This document shows positions 23,136 through 34,790 of a DNA stretch of 64,000 bases, piece after piece; the stretch's first letter is position 1; the number at the start of each line of letters is the position of its first letter. A program made the translations under genes and the position numbers. The notes below the pieces were generated by a model that saw only the letters and a list, made by a program, of their open reading frames with translations, did not search any database and was not told the origin of the DNA. This stretch comes from Euptelea pleiosperma. Taxonomy: Eukaryota > Streptophyta > Magnoliopsida > Ranunculales > Eupteleaceae. Where the stretch lies: positions 21,503,751 to 21,567,750 of the forward strand of contig CM068543.1 of NCBI GenBank assembly GCA_035048495.1. Direction: 5' to 3'.

Positions 23136-23526
23136 GAGTAAAACTTTGATGACAGGGCCTGTCATCAAGGCCTATTGCGCTACGGGGAACACTCTTAGAG
23201 GACTCTGACCGTATGGATGTTTTTCCAATCCCTAGGTGGACTTACAAACGAAAAATCAGATTGATTAGTGATTTCAAACCTTTAGATCTTTGTACCTCAT
23301 ATAATGGTCAATAATGCTCAAATTCCTACGGTTAAGATCAACCCATGAAAATAATTCCAATCGACCAACTAGAAATCACTAATCGGGCTGATATTTCATT
23401 TTCGGGTCCATCTAGGGATGGGCTAAATATCCATACAGTCAGAGCCCTCTAATAGTGTGACACGTGGCTTATTTTGTGCCCTGTCATCGGCCTTGGTGAC
23501 AGGGCTCTGACATCAAAGTTTTACTC
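23136..23526. mobile_element. MULE-type MITE, 9-bp TSD TTCAAGATT
   Basis: 391 bp from GAGTAAAACTTTGATGACAG to the inverted copy ending GTTTTACTC. The flanks carry TTCAAGATT on both sides (23127-23135, 23527-23535). The 9-bp duplication and long inverted termini fit a non-autonomous Mutator-like element. The interior is the common GACCGTATGGATG...AATCGGGCTGAT type. Confidence 0.9.
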
Positions 23527-23596
23527 TTCAAGATTCTTTCCTAGAGTTACAAAAAGAATTATCAGCATCTATTGGAAGTTAGGATTGCAAATCTTG

Positions 23597-24003
23597 GAGT
23601 AAACCCTCGCTCACACGTGTGTGAGCTAAGCCGATCACATATCAAAATACGAGCCACGTGGCACACTATTAGATTATGATAACCGTATGGATGTTTGGCC
23701 AGTCCCTCGTTGGACGACCTGCAAACAAAAAATCAGACTGATTAGTTATGTCAGACCTTTGGATCTAGTACCCCAAATAATGGTCAATAATGCTCTAAAT
23801 TCTATGGTTAAAATCAAGCCATGTAAATGACTCCAATCCAAATGCTTAGAAATCACTAATCAAGCTAATTTTTGGTTTACAAGTCCACCGAGGGACTAGC
23901 CAAACATCCATACGGTCATTGTCCTATAAGAGTGTGCCTCGTGGCTCATATTGTGATGTGTGATCGGCTTTGCTCACACACAGATGTGAGCGAAGGTTTT
24001 CTC
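23597..24003. mobile_element. MULE-type MITE, 9-bp TSD CAAATCTTG/CAAATATTG
   Basis: 407 bp from GAGTAAACCCTCGCTCACAC to GTGAGCGAAGGTTTTCTC. The duplications at 23588-23596 and 24004-24012 match at 8 of 9 bases. The termini differ from the 23136 copy after about ten bases, but the interior is the same type. Confidence 0.8.
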
Positions 24004-24012
24004 CAAATATTG

Positions 24013-24734
24013 GGTTCTTATATTCAAAGTTATGTGTACGGCCTTAGACGTGTTTTCCACTAAAAGTCTTCATAAGTCCTTATCGAACAATCAACAATGC
24101 CGACACATCACAAGTCATTATCCACCAATCAACTTGGGCGGGCCCAACCCTTGGGCCGTTTTGGGTAGGATCTTTCCCTACCTTGGGTTGAGCTTTAGTT
24201 GGGAAATTAAGAGTTAACACATGGTTGAGATGGGTTTGGAAATTTAGGTATCAGGCAACTTAACCTATGGATGAAAGTCTCAGGGATCGATAGGCGTCAA
24301 TCCTGATCCTGATCGACCTGATCTCTCGGGCCGTCTTGCTCTAGACAACATGAGGCCATCTAAGCATACAGATACAGTACGGGCTCAGACAAGACTCCCG
24401 TAGGCGTCTTGGCCGTGTCTCGATCAGTACTAGCTAGTGTGGCTGATCATCCTTGCCACGAGCGGCAACTAGGATTTACTTAGTGTTAATATGGTAGAAT
24501 CACGGTTCTTATCAATCGGGTTTGGAAAAGATTTTTTTTTAATTTCTCGAACCGTTGATAACATGCACTATCGCTTACACACACGCGCGCGAAAAAAAGA
24601 AGAAGATAACAAGCACTATCTCAAGCATATCAACTCATACATCCACTTGATTACAAAAAATAATAGAAAAATTAAAAAAACTCACATCCACTTCATTGGG
24701 ACTTGTGAATATTCAAGGGCGTTATGATAATGGG
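24013..24734. other. Intergenic, nothing recognised
   Basis: Unique-looking sequence with no credible coding frame. A short purine/ACACGCGCGC run lies near 24580-24600. Confidence 0.5.
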
Positions 24735-24965
24735 GGATAAAACTTTGATGACCGGGCCCTAAAGGAGATGACAGGGCAGCAGATCTCGGTACGTGTATTT
24801 TGTACGACTGGTCACCTCCTCCTCACCACACACCTACCCAGGTGAGTACTTCAGTGCTTTTTGCCAAAACATTCACCTGTGTACGGTGGGCAGTGAGGCC
24901 GATGTGGTCTAACCGCACAAAGTCCAGGAGCCGTGATCTGCTGCCCTGTTATCGAAGTTTTACTC
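24735..24965. mobile_element. MULE-type MITE, short second interior type
   Basis: 231 bp with the GATAAAACTTTGATGACC / CGAAGTTTTACTC termini. The near-duplications GATAATGGG (24726-24734) and GATGATGGG (24966-24974) match at 8 of 9 bases. The interior (GTACGTGTATTTTGTACG, CTCACC, GTGAGTACTTCAGTGC) is unlike the 23-kb copies but matches 29228-29463. Confidence 0.78.
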
Positions 24966-25064
24966 GATGATGGGTAGTTTTAAACTTTTAGTCGCACGAC
25001 TCACACCCCACGAAATGTGAGGGCACCCGAGATTTTTGACATACCCCCCATGTTATCTTCGAAA

Positions 25065-25970
25065 TTTGACATCCCCCCACACTTTGAAAAAGCTGACATG
25101 CCCCCTTATCACTTGATCCACTGTTATTTGACCAAATTGACTTGAGTTGCTACCATTATTTTTATTAAAGGACAAAAATACCCTTATCTTCAACCTCTGG
25201 GTAAGGGTTTGGACTAAAACCCAAACCCCAAATCAAATGACTTTGGATGTACGGCCACGGGATTCCAATGGGTTTGCCGACCATCGACCGGCAACCAATC
25301 CAACGGAGTGTCATGGCCGGCCATCAACCACTCTGACAATAATTAAAAAATTCTGAAAAAGTGACTTTAAAGGTGCAATTTTTCCCCTTAATGTGATAAC
25401 TTACTCTTTATAACTTGCCCACTCTTTCATTGAAATCATTGGATTATGTCAACCGTCTAGAATGGCTATAGGGACAAAGTCACAGCAATTATTTAACAAT
25501 ATGGTCAATTGATTTGGACAGTTCGAGATTTGCCATCAGTGATTTTTTTTTACCACATACATAAACAGATCAGAATTCTTTTTATTTTTTAGATCGGTAA
25601 AACAGATCATAATTCTTCTCACATATTTAATATCAGACATAGTGTAAAGGAACGTGGAATGTGCTGCACATCCAATGATATTAAATTATCGCTAGAGTGG
25701 TTGATGGCCGGCCGTGAGACTCCGGTCGACTGGTTTGCCGGTTGATGGCCGGCCAACCTATTGGAATCCCGTGGCTGGCTGTACATCCAAAGTCATTTGA
25801 TTTGGGGTTTGGGTTTTAGCCCAAACCCTTATTCAGAGGTTGAAGACAAGGGCATTTTTATCCTTTAATAAAAATAATAGTAGTCAACTCGTGTCTACAT
25901 TGGTCAAATAACAATGGACCAAGTCATAAGGGGGGTATGCCGGCTTTTTCAAAGTGTGTGGGGGGGGGGG
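25065..25970. mobile_element. Long fold-back element
   Basis: Arms of roughly 250 bp are inverted copies of each other. The left reads CACACTTTGAAAAAGCTGACATGCC, a block ACAAAAATACCCTTATCTTC, then AACCCAAACCCCAAATCAAA and GGATTCCAATGGGTTTGCC; the right carries the complements in reverse order. A short unrelated spacer (about 25380-25670) separates them. No coding region. A partial copy lies at the left window edge. Confidence 0.82.
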
Positions 25971-26569
25971 TTTATTACAGGGCTTTTTCTTTTGCAAACT
26001 ATGTTCGCACCCTCTCCTCTTTCCGTCTCTCCTTTGTTGTAGAGGAAATCTGAAGTTGGTCCCTTTGTGCCGAGACCGGCTCCCCCCCCCTGTGTGTGTG
26101 TGTGTATGTGTTCACTCTCTGCAGACCAACTATTTGCTCCTATTACCAGTGTTGCAATGGACCGGTCTCACGATTAGAACCATTGGCATCTCTAATCAGG
26201 ATAAGGTTTATTATTACAATAACAATCTCAACGACTATTGTTTCAAGGTTGGTAATGAATCAATCCAGCTCATTACAGCGCTTCACATCGAGTGATTGGA
26301 GCCACGGATGGGAACTTTTATATACGACGAGTCAAATAGAGAACTGTAACAATTATGAATTATGCCTTGTGTGGCCCATATGGTTCTTGTAAGTTGTAAC
26401 ATCAACAACTCGTCAGTATGTGAGTGTTTGAAAGGATTCGTACCCAAATCCTCAGAAAATTCCATTCACTTGGTGGAAGTGCATATTTTTGCTAGACATT
26501 AACTCATGAACCGGATAGCATTGAAAACAAAGTTGTTGTGTTGTAGTTAAGGCTCAAAGAAAACATGAT
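25971..26569. other. Intergenic, with a GT microsatellite
   Basis: A poly-C then (GT)n run lies at about 26084-26108. I could not support a gene here; the open frames of about 100 codons have no recognisable domain. Confidence 0.45.
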
Positions 26570-27450
26570 CAAACCATTATGATCTTCTTCTTCACAAGAA
26601 AAGTAATTTGATTTACAAAATCATTGCTAAGCTATTGGCCAGTCACCTTACACTTTGTCACAGAAGATAATTTTGATAATATTGCTGGTGCCCAAGAATT
26701 AGTGGGGGTGGTTTGACGGGGGAGGGGTACCCTCACAAAGATTGAAATCATTGTGGTGTGCTCTCAACAGTTCGGGAGCTCTTAGGACTGACGTTATGGA
26801 TGACTTTTTGAGCCAAGCTTGGCTTTTCAACATCTTGGATCTTAGCCTTAGCAAATCGGAGGAAGACTCCCTCCTAGCTGCCTATTGCTGTGTGCTTCTG
26901 TGGCGCATTTGGCTCTTCAGAAATGAATTAGTTTTTGATCCATCAATCCACTGGCCATCCTTTGGGCATGCTAAAGTTTATTCCTTAGTATATTCTCCCT
27001 CTCCCTTCTAGAATTTCTGCCATTCCTAGAGCCTTGGCTCATTGGAGACCACCTCCACTGGATTGGTATAAAGTTCATTCAGATGGTTCTTGGGACGCTT
27101 CCTCTAAAGCAGCTGGCCTTGGGTTTATCATCCGCAACTCCTCTAAAGCTTTTGTTCTGGCAGGAGGGAGTCAAAATAGTGCAGATTCTTCAAAAGAGGC
27201 AAAAGCAAAGGCCTTGAAATGGGGGCTCGAACAGGCTGGTATTCGTCGGTTAATAGTGGAATCGGATGATCTCTTTTTGATTGAGCAACTGGCACAATCA
27301 ATAGCTCTTACTTAGGGTGGCACTCATCCGCAATAGGTGTAGATATCCTTTTTTTGGCTGGCCATCCTGGAGCTGTTAAATTTAGTTACTGCTTTCGTGC
27401 ATGTAACCTTATTGCTGATCTCATAGCCTCTAAGGCTATTTTTTAGTTTT
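26570..27450 (+). pseudogene. LINE remnant: RT scrap plus RNase H-like domain
   Basis: Near 26605-26650 the plus strand reads IYKIIAKLLASHLT, matching the LINE RT block NxIYKIIAKxLAxRL. After a gap, 26742-27011 looks like the linker upstream of the RNase H domain (LLAAYCCVLLWRIWLFRNELVF). The frame 27034-27315 reads DWYKVHSDGSW, then GLGFIIRNSS, EAKAKALKWGL and IVESDD, which is the plant LINE RNase H fold (first Asp in HSDGS, Glu in EAKA, third Asp in ESDD). The parts between are deleted or frameshifted. Not functional. Confidence 0.8.
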
Positions 27451-27534
27451 ATGTTTTTAATTGGACTTCACCCCCTCCGACTAAGGCTATTTTTTAGTTT
27501 TATGTTTTTAATTGGACTTCACCCCCTCCGACTA
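27433..27534. repeat. Exact 51-bp tandem duplication
   Basis: The unit starting AAGGCTATTTTTTAGTTTTA and ending CCCCCTCCGACT occurs twice back to back with no difference seen. Confidence 0.9.
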
Positions 27535-27802
27535 AAATTACCCTATAATAATTTACACAGGGCAATGAAAGATGACCTAAATTACCAAAACACCCTTAAA
27601 TGTTGAGCGGCAATGCTATTAATGGGTTGTGGACTGGATTATGTGACATATATGCCGTGGTTAGTTCAACACAAATCAGATGTAATGCGCTCACTTGCCA
27701 CAGTTTTGGGATTAATTACAAGTGATTGGTTGGGGGAGTGCAAATGAGCTGGTGTGCAAGTAGTTTCCCAACCGTTGCAACTCTTTAAGAAAATGGATGC
27801 AA

Positions 27803-27970
27803 GCGGTGCAGCCCAAAACTATGGTAAATGACTGCTATGCAACTCATTGCATTTGCATTGGAGTGCAAAATGCATCCTAGTGCAACGTGGTTTGCTACAC
27901 GGGTGCATTTTGCACTGTATTGCAAATATAGCAACTTACAACGCAAGTCATTTACAATTGTTTGGTTCAC
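27803..27970. repeat. Small inverted-repeat element
   Basis: Words such as GTAAATGACT, TATGCAACTCATTGCA, GAGTGCAAAATGCA on the left have inverted partners TGCATTTTGCACT, TTGCAAATA, AGTCATTTAC on the right. It is probably a MITE. The surrounding 27540-28200 stretch has no gene. Confidence 0.55.
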
Positions 27971-28199
27971 ACCTTGTAAATAGATGTAAACAAAGTTTAG
28001 CTGATTGGTTGGTAGTGCATTATAAAAGAATGTGAAATAGAGTCCACCATCATTTTTGGGCAATCGAAGATGCAACATCTCAAGCCTTCATTCCTTCATT
28101 TAAATAGAGGCCTCATTCATCAAGGAAAGGATCCCAAAATATTCATACTAGCGGAAGATCTGTCTTCCTCCTCTCTTTCTCTCACCAGGCTCCCTAACC

Positions 28200-28844
28200 C
28201 GATTTGATTAGTCAATGTCCCAGCTCAAGCAAGTGGTCTCTAAAAGTGTGCCACCTAACTCATACTTGGTCCATTAGGTTATAAAGATCTACTATTCTTT
28301 TAACCAAAATATTTGCTTAATGGGAGAATATGATGATAGCTGTGCATTTGATGAGCTTTTTTTCTTCTTTTTTTTCTTTTTGGTAATAAGAGTGCATTTA
28401 GCGAACTAATAATTTGTCTACCCAACTAATAGGCGACTTTATTTTTTTTTAAAGGCAACTAATAGTGAACAGCGTGCCCCAACCCAAGGTTTGGCTTTAT
28501 AATACCAAGAGTTTTTTTTTTTTTCTCTACCGGTAGTAATCTAGTAGAGGATTGGGGAGATTTATGCTTAGGGCGACACTTCAAAATCTGAAGTGTTGCC
28601 AACCAGGATGGGGTGGAAAGGAAAAGTACAAAAACAAGTGCTATTGGTCCCACCTACTATGTATATCGGTGGTCCCTAATTGGTGACACTTCAATTTAAA
28701 GAACAACAAAAACTTCTTCATGGTCAGCTATGGTATTGGGACCAAATGGGTCACCCGTTGGACCACAACACCACCTCTTCAGGTGCCAAGTTTTAGCCTA
28801 GATGCTTTTTTCATGGGTCAAAAAGAAGTAGGTTTCTTTTCATT
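28200..28844. other. Intergenic, nothing recognised
   Basis: AT-rich with poly-T tracts (28350-28380, 28440-28520). No coding signal. Confidence 0.45.
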
Positions 28845-29155
28845 TTTCATATTTTAATACAAAAGTCCATCAAATTGCCACGTGGCATACACTTTCGACC
28901 CCACTGAGCCAAGATTATTTTAGCCACGGATCTACACATCAAAAAGCATGGCCGAATGATTTATAACAGTTATATATTAGCATCTCAAAAAATAATGTTC
29001 AAATCCAACGGCCAACAACTTTCGTTATTAAAATGCTAAATCCAGTGGATAGAAATCACCGATTAAACTGATTTTTAATGTGTAGATCCATCAAGAAGTG
29101 AACCAAACATCCAAAAGGTCAGTGGGCCCTAAAGAGTACTCTACCTGGCATTTTA
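28845..29155. repeat. Degenerate MITE of the common interior type
   Basis: GCCACGTGGCATACACTTTCG at the left and GGGCCCTAAAGAGTACTCTACCTGGCA at the right are inverted. The interior has GAAATCACCGATTAAACTGATTTTT. Diverged; termini unclear. Confidence 0.6.
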
Positions 29156-29227
29156 GGAGAGGAACCCAGTGATCGGAGGCATCAAACCTAGCAAGGAGCC
29201 TTTACAACCATCCAACCTTTCTAATTA

Positions 29228-29463
29228 GAGTAAAACTCGGATGACAGGGCTGCAGTTCCCGGCACGTGGATTTTGTACGGGAGAACCACCTCGGCCTCAC
29301 CGCACACGTACACAGCTGAGTGTTTTGGCAAAAAACACTCAAGTACTCGCCTGGGTACGTGTGTGGTGAGACCAAGGTGGTCCTCCCGTACAAAATCACG
29401 TGCCGTGAACTGCAACGGTGTCATCACGGCCGATGACAGAGCCCGGTCATCAAAGTTTTATCC
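29228..29463. mobile_element. MULE-type MITE, 9-bp TSD TTCTAATTA
   Basis: 236 bp from GAGTAAAACTCGGATGACAG to GGTCATCAAAGTTTTATCC, with perfect duplications TTCTAATTA (29219-29227, 29464-29472). The interior is almost one long palindrome: GCACGTGGATTTTGTACGGG pairs with CCGTACAAAATCACGTGC, and CCACCTCGGCCTCACC with GGTGAGACCAAGGTGG. Confidence 0.9.
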
Positions 29464-29472
29464 TTCTAATTA

Positions 29473-30199
29473 GGCCAAAGTTGGGACACTAGATCAAACC
29501 AATTTCCAACCACACAATCAGTCAACAAAGAGACAGGAGAAAACCTTTGGTTTTGATTCATTCGAAGTTCCATTTTAATTATGAAAAAAAGAGGCTTCCA
29601 TGTTCATGTTTAGTACTCTCCCACAGTGTCCCACTTAGTGGAAGCAATTACAGCAACTCACTCTAAATCATCAAAAAGTGAATGAATCGAACAAATTGGT
29701 TGGTCTTGGTCCGTACCCTCAACCACCGCATGATTCAAAGCTGTTGGTGTTTGACTTTTCAATGACGAATGTCGGTCACATGGGCCTATCACCATCCAAT
29801 TCATGAAGTAATGATGGGGGATGTGGTTACTTTACAAAAAGTATTCATGTGGTCCCTGTTTAATCAACTTTGGGGTCCCCCACTTAACCCACTCCTCTAT
29901 CACCATCAGATCACGTAGGAGTTCGATCAACAGATTAACTTTTGTCTAGATTAAACACTAATCACCAACCCACCATATCAAATGTCAAAGGCAGGAAAAA
30001 CCACTTTTGCAAAAGCAAATCCACCGTTGGATTCTCATGATCCACGACCAAGAAGAAACGTGAACCTTGTTGGTCCCCTGATCCCGATCCTATAATAAAT
30101 AAGGTTCTGTATTTTGCGCATGAAAGTCTGTGCCGAAATCTTTTCATCTACATGGCAGCTGACGTGGTAGGGCTGAATGGGCCACATTTTTGGGGCTGT
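29473..30199. other. Intergenic, nothing recognised
   Basis: No credible gene or repeat structure was seen in this stretch. Confidence 0.4.
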
Positions 30200-30204
30200 T
30201 CGAT

Positions 30205-30530
30205 CTTTGATGCAGAAGTCCCTCAAATTGCAATGTAGTAGTCTCGTTCTGGCCCACTTGCCTCTGATATGGACCTACACACCAAAAATCAGCCTGAATG
30301 GTGATTTCTAGCCATAGGATTTGAACACTTTTTCATCATGGGGCCTATGAGACCGTTTCAAGCCTATGACGAAAAGTACTCAAATCCAATGGCTAGGAAT
30401 CACTAATCACACCGACTTTTGGTGTGTGGGCCAAACATTCAAGGGGCCAGTGGGCCCGAAAGAGTGTACTACGTGGCAAAGTGAGGGACTTCTGTATCAA
30501 AATTTTGATATAGAAGTCTGTATCATCACC
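30205..30530. repeat. MITE, GATACAGAAGTCCCTCAA terminus
   Basis: The left end GATGCAGAAGTCCCTCAAATTGC and right end GAGGGACTTCTGTATC are inverted. The interior is of the common type (AATCAGCCTGAATGGTGATTT, AATCACTAATCACACCGAC). A sister copy lies at about 55530-55865. Confidence 0.7.
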
Positions 30531-31320
30531 TCACGCTCTCCCCCATGTGTCAAATTTTAGGTCAATGGCTGTCATTCATAAGGGGGAAAAAATGGGGTAA
30601 ATGGCTTTTATGGAGATGAGGCAGGAAAGGGCAGCATTGTCCATGTAGCGTATATCAGAAGTTTGCACATCTTGGGTTTTTTTTTGATAAAATTGACCTA
30701 ATATTGTTGGTTATCCTAAAGCAGGTGATCAATTGATCAAGCGGCTAAAAATTGTTAGATATATAAAAGCATTTGCTGATTAGGTTGATGTGGTCCACCA
30801 TTAATCCGACGAATTTGACCAATGGGAGATCTCTAAAAACATCATGCATGGGTAACCTTGTACGTGTGAAGTTGAAATGGAGTTATTATTGGGGGACTGT
30901 AAGAGAGCAATTAAAAGGTTGATATTTATGGAGGAAAAGGTCAGTCACGTTTGGCTACTAGTGAGCCATCAATTAATCCATGCCTTCTTTAACCATTGTT
31001 CTTAATTATTGATGATTATAGTTACACACCTAGTAGGCTAGTAATACTCCTTTATATTTTCAAATTTTAGGATCACCCCCCTTCACTTAATATAACAGTG
31101 GTTGACTTAAGTTAAAACAGACTTGAATCACACCGCGTAAGTATTGTACTTCCTTTCATAGGTGCATTAACAGGGGCATGATTCATGTCACGACGTTAGT
31201 CAAAACTGGGTCAACCGGGTAATCCTACAGTTTGAAAGTATAATGGCCGGGGTATTACTAATTATTTCAAATTTCAGGCGGTCTTACTAAAATACCTTTT
31301 TTTTAAGTGTGGCTCCATTG
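30531..31320. other. Intergenic, weak inverted pair only
   Basis: GTAATACTCCTTTATATTTTC (about 31040) and an inverted relative near 31235-31260 may mark a small decayed MITE. Otherwise nothing recognised. Confidence 0.4.
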
Positions 31321-31324
31321 TTGT

Positions 31325-31630
31325 GGGGCCTTTGAAATGTGCCACGTCGCACACTCTTTTTTGGCCCACTGCCCCATGAATGAATCACCCACCCATGCAT
31401 GGAAGGTCCTACCCCAGAGATCTGCAGCCTGATTTGTCATCTCTAACCCTAGCCTTCGGTTTTAGTACCCAAAAAAACACTTGAATTCAAACATTATCCC
31501 ATGAAAAAGGGCTAGAGAACATAAATCAGGCTGATCTTTGGTACGCAGGTTCATCAAGGAGTACGTAGGCAGTTCATTCATGGGTCAATGGGCCCGAAAG
31601 AGTGCCTCAGTGGCACGTTTTCGAGGGCCC
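31325..31630. repeat. MITE of the common interior type
   Basis: GTGCCACGTCGCACACTCTTT at the left and AAAGAGTGCCTCAGTGGCACG at the right are inverted. The interior carries AATCAGGCTGATCTTTGG. Confidence 0.65.
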
Positions 31631-31724
31631 CGCTAAGTCCAAACCTCCAAATGGAAAAAAAAAAAACTTTGTCTGTGGAGCATTTTACCTATGGAGCTGT
31701 GGAGCACATAAAAGGTACCATCTG

Positions 31725-31985
31725 GATTCTGGCACACTCTTTCGGGCCCACTGAACCATGAATAGATGGACCTACATACACAAAAATCAGCCTGATTGAT
31801 GATCTATAAACGCTTTTCATTGGGTGATTTCTTACCGTAGGATTTGAACAATATTTTTCTGGATACTCAGATTAATGGTTAGAGATCCCCGATCAGGCCT
31901 ACTTTTTGTGGGTCCATCAAGTAGTGTTCATCATTCATGAGTCAGTGACCCCGAAAGAGTGTGTCATGTGGCACATTTCCATTCG
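31725..31985. repeat. MITE of the common interior type
   Basis: GGCACACTCTTTCGGGCCCACT and AGTGACCCCGAAAGAGTGTGTC are inverted ends. The interior carries AATCAGCCTGATTGATGATC and GATCAGGCCTACTTTTTG. Confidence 0.65.
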
Positions 31986-32576
31986 CTTCACATGGCAAAG
32001 AGTAATGATCACATGGTCCGGGGTTCATGGTGCATGGTTGTGTCGGTTTTTCACTGGTCATGTGGACTGCAATTATTTTAATAATTAATTAATTAAAACT
32101 TAAAATTGCTTTGCACGCAACTCGAGGTACAATTTTGGCCAGTGACAAAACGACACCACTGTGCACCATGACAATATCCATGGAAAAATGCTCCACATAC
32201 TAAAGAATATGCCACATGGCAAGATTTAGCTGCATAATAATGTGGGACACATATTAGTGAGCAACAAAGCGGAGGAGTCATGATTATTATTTTAATAATA
32301 TTTGGACGACACGAGGCCCACGACTTAACAACTAGTCTTAGAGATATGGGCCTACAATTTCATGACAAGCACGTTCACGAAGTAGCCCCACACCAGAAAA
32401 CAAAAGAAACAAAGAAGAAAAATGATTAAATGCCAACAAAAGAAGAAAAGAGAACGAAAAGTTGAGATAACAACGCCAAGATGATCATACAACAACACCC
32501 AAGACTTAATTGTTCTTGTCTTTCTTCTTCTTTTTAAAGCTGGTGTCTCACCTAAGGCTAAGACCCATCTCAAGAG
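31986..32576. promoter_or_regulatory. Upstream region of the universal stress protein gene
   Basis: No coding sequence. It should hold the promoter and 5' leader of the gene starting at 32577. No clear TATA box can be assigned. Confidence 0.35.
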
Positions 32577-33773
32577 ATGGGTCGGACCGGTGCAAGGTTG
32601 CCGAGTTTCTGCTTGAATCGGGTCACCACTCTTGTTCGAGTCCGGTCTCCGCCCATTCAAGCCAAACCTGCTATCTCTGATTCAATTAAAACCGATCAGA
32701 AGAAAGAGTTTGCCAATGATGGGGAGAAGATTTCCTGTGATGGGGTGAAACCCGGGTCTGTAATCGGTCGGAAGATCATGATCGTCATCGATTCGAGCCT
32801 TGAAGCTAAGGGTGCTGTACAATGGGCTCTCACACATACTGTTCAGAGCCAAGACACCATTGTACTTCTCTACGTGGCCAAGCCAGCTTCTAAGCAAGGT
32901 GAGGATTTTTTTATTTATTTTTTCCAGTGGATTGATGGATGTAGATTGTAGATAGTAAGGTTCTTGTATTGTTTTACAGGTGAGGAGTCTAATAAAGAGA
33001 TAAATCCAAGGGTCTATGAACTTCTTTACTCCATGAAGAACATGTGTCGCATGAAAAGACCTGAGGTAAGTTAAAAAAAAAAAAAAAAAAAGCAAATGGG
33101 CTAATTAATCTTGAATATAGAAACAAAAAAAAAGTAAATTTGTTCTTCTTAGTTTCACCCCTACTCTGATAATTTCCCCCTTTTCTACTTATTTTTTTAT
33201 TTTTTTTGGTTAAACGTAGATGTACGTATCGATATGATTATCGAAAAAAACGGGTTTTTAACATTGTACTACATTGGCTTTAAAATGACAAAAATATCGC
33301 CGTCGTGTACCTTCGATTTCTTACTGTTTAGCAAACATGGTATATCAAATTCTTTGTCAATGCGTCGCCTTGAACATTTTTTCGACGATTAAAGGCCGCT
33401 TTTCTTGAAAAATCATATCAATCGTTCTGTACAATTTTTTGTGCTAATCTGGGGATGCGACATGACCTTAAACAAATAATCTTGGCAGGTGCAAGTTGAG
33501 GTTACAATGGTGGAAGGGAAGGAGAAGGGTCCAAGCATAGTAGAAGAGGCAAAGAAACAAGGGGTGTCACTTTTGGTTCTAGGGCAGAAAAAGCGATCGA
33601 TGACGTGGCGAATGTTGATGATGTGGGCAGGGAACAGGATTGGTGGTGGGGTCGTGGAGTACTGTATACAGAATGCTAATTGCATGACAGTTGCAGTGAG
33701 GAGAAAGAGCAGAAAACTAGGAGGGTATCTGATTACCACTAAGCGTCATAAGGACTTCTGGCTCTTGGCATGA
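32577..33773 (+). CDS. Universal stress protein (USP) domain protein, plant type
   Basis: Exons 32577-32898, 32980-33065 and 33489-33773 join in frame to 230 residues, with GT-AG introns. The N-terminus MGRTGARLPSFCLNRV with VRVRSPPI is a conserved leader of a plant USP subgroup (I recall At5g17390/At3g03290-like proteins). The USP fold starts near residue 65 with KIMIVIDSSLEAKGA, the first beta strand and helix, followed by VQWALTHTV and DTIVLLYV. The C-terminal half has PSIVEEAKKQGVSLLVLGQK and ends in a hydrophobic strand NCMTVAVRR. The usual nucleotide-binding G-x2-G-x9-G-S/T pattern is not intact (LGQKKRS...), so ATP binding is doubtful. The role is probably a stress-linked signalling adaptor; unproven. 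A long second intron (about 420 bp) contains poly-A/T runs. Confidence 0.92.
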
Positions 33774-34394
33774 TCCACATTAATTGATGGTTGTGAGTCT
33801 GTGATGACCATGTGGAGTGTGTGATCTCTGTTCATCGAAGATCTGAAATGTGGTTGTTATTGTAATGTTTGTAAATGAAATATGAAAAAGGAGATTTATT
33901 GAAGAAGGAAAAGATGGAGGTGTCATTATGATCATGGTCTAGGGCCCTAGCTAGAGAGAAACACTGGGTCCCTTTGAAACTTTAGGGTTTTCTTGATTTC
34001 CACAATGGCTCAGTGGCTCTGGACTGTGGGACATTCCAAACCCAGTGCTAGGTGACATTACCCTATGCTTTATGACAAAAACAGTTGTCATGGTCGTCTC
34101 CGTGTGTGTGTCATTGTATGCTTGGCTCAAGCTATGGCGCCATATATGGTGCACTACCTAGTATCCCACGTTAACTGGCTCCACCAAAAAACATGCTTGA
34201 GTGTGTCAAAATAAGAAAGTTTCTAAAGGTGTAAATAAAGAATGCAGTGCCATGTGACGTGGTCCTCGAGGGAAAAATTTTAGCTGCTGATCGGACTTTG
34301 GATGCAGTCGATGCATAGGGTTCTCGTGGCCTTACATAGCTCATTTATGGGCCCACTAACCGCATGGATGTTTAAATTAATCTTTGATAAATAG
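33774..34394. other. 3' region of the USP gene and intergenic sequence
   Basis: It probably holds the 3' untranslated region (TGTAAATGAAATATG near 33870). The block around 34120-34235 resembles one at 35705-35825 (GTTAACTGGCTCC, AAGTTTCTAAAGGTGT), an older dispersed duplication. Confidence 0.45.
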
Positions 34395-34403
34395 TGTTGA
34401 AAA

Positions 34404-34790
34404 GGGTCGGGCTCCGTTGACAGATCTAAAATGACAGGGACACAATATAAGCCAGGTGGCACACTGTTACAAGACTCTGACCGTATGAATGTTTGTCCTA
34501 TCCCATGATGGACCTACAAACCAAAAATCAGCCTGATTAGTGATTTATAAGTGTTGCATCTTTGTACCTCAAATACTGCTCAAATTCCCACAGTTGAGAT
34601 CAGCCCATGAAAATAAGTCCAATTCAAAGCCTATAAATCACTAATCAGGCTGATTTTTGGTTTGTAGGTCCACCATGGGATAGGACAAACATCCATACGG
34701 TCAGACTCCTGTAACAGTGTGCCACTTGGCTTTATATTGTATCCCTGTCATTTTATCTGTCATTTTAGATCCGTCAACGGAGCCCGGCCC
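34404..34790. mobile_element. MULE-type MITE, 9-bp TSD TGTTGAAAA
   Basis: 387 bp beginning GGGTCGGGCTCCGTTGACAG and ending in the inverted CGTCAACGGAGCCCGGCCC. The perfect 9-bp duplications TGTTGAAAA are at 34395-34403 and 34791-34799. Next to the termini lie AAAATGACAGGGACACAATA repeats, then the common interior. A sister copy is at 55081-55475. Confidence 0.92.
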
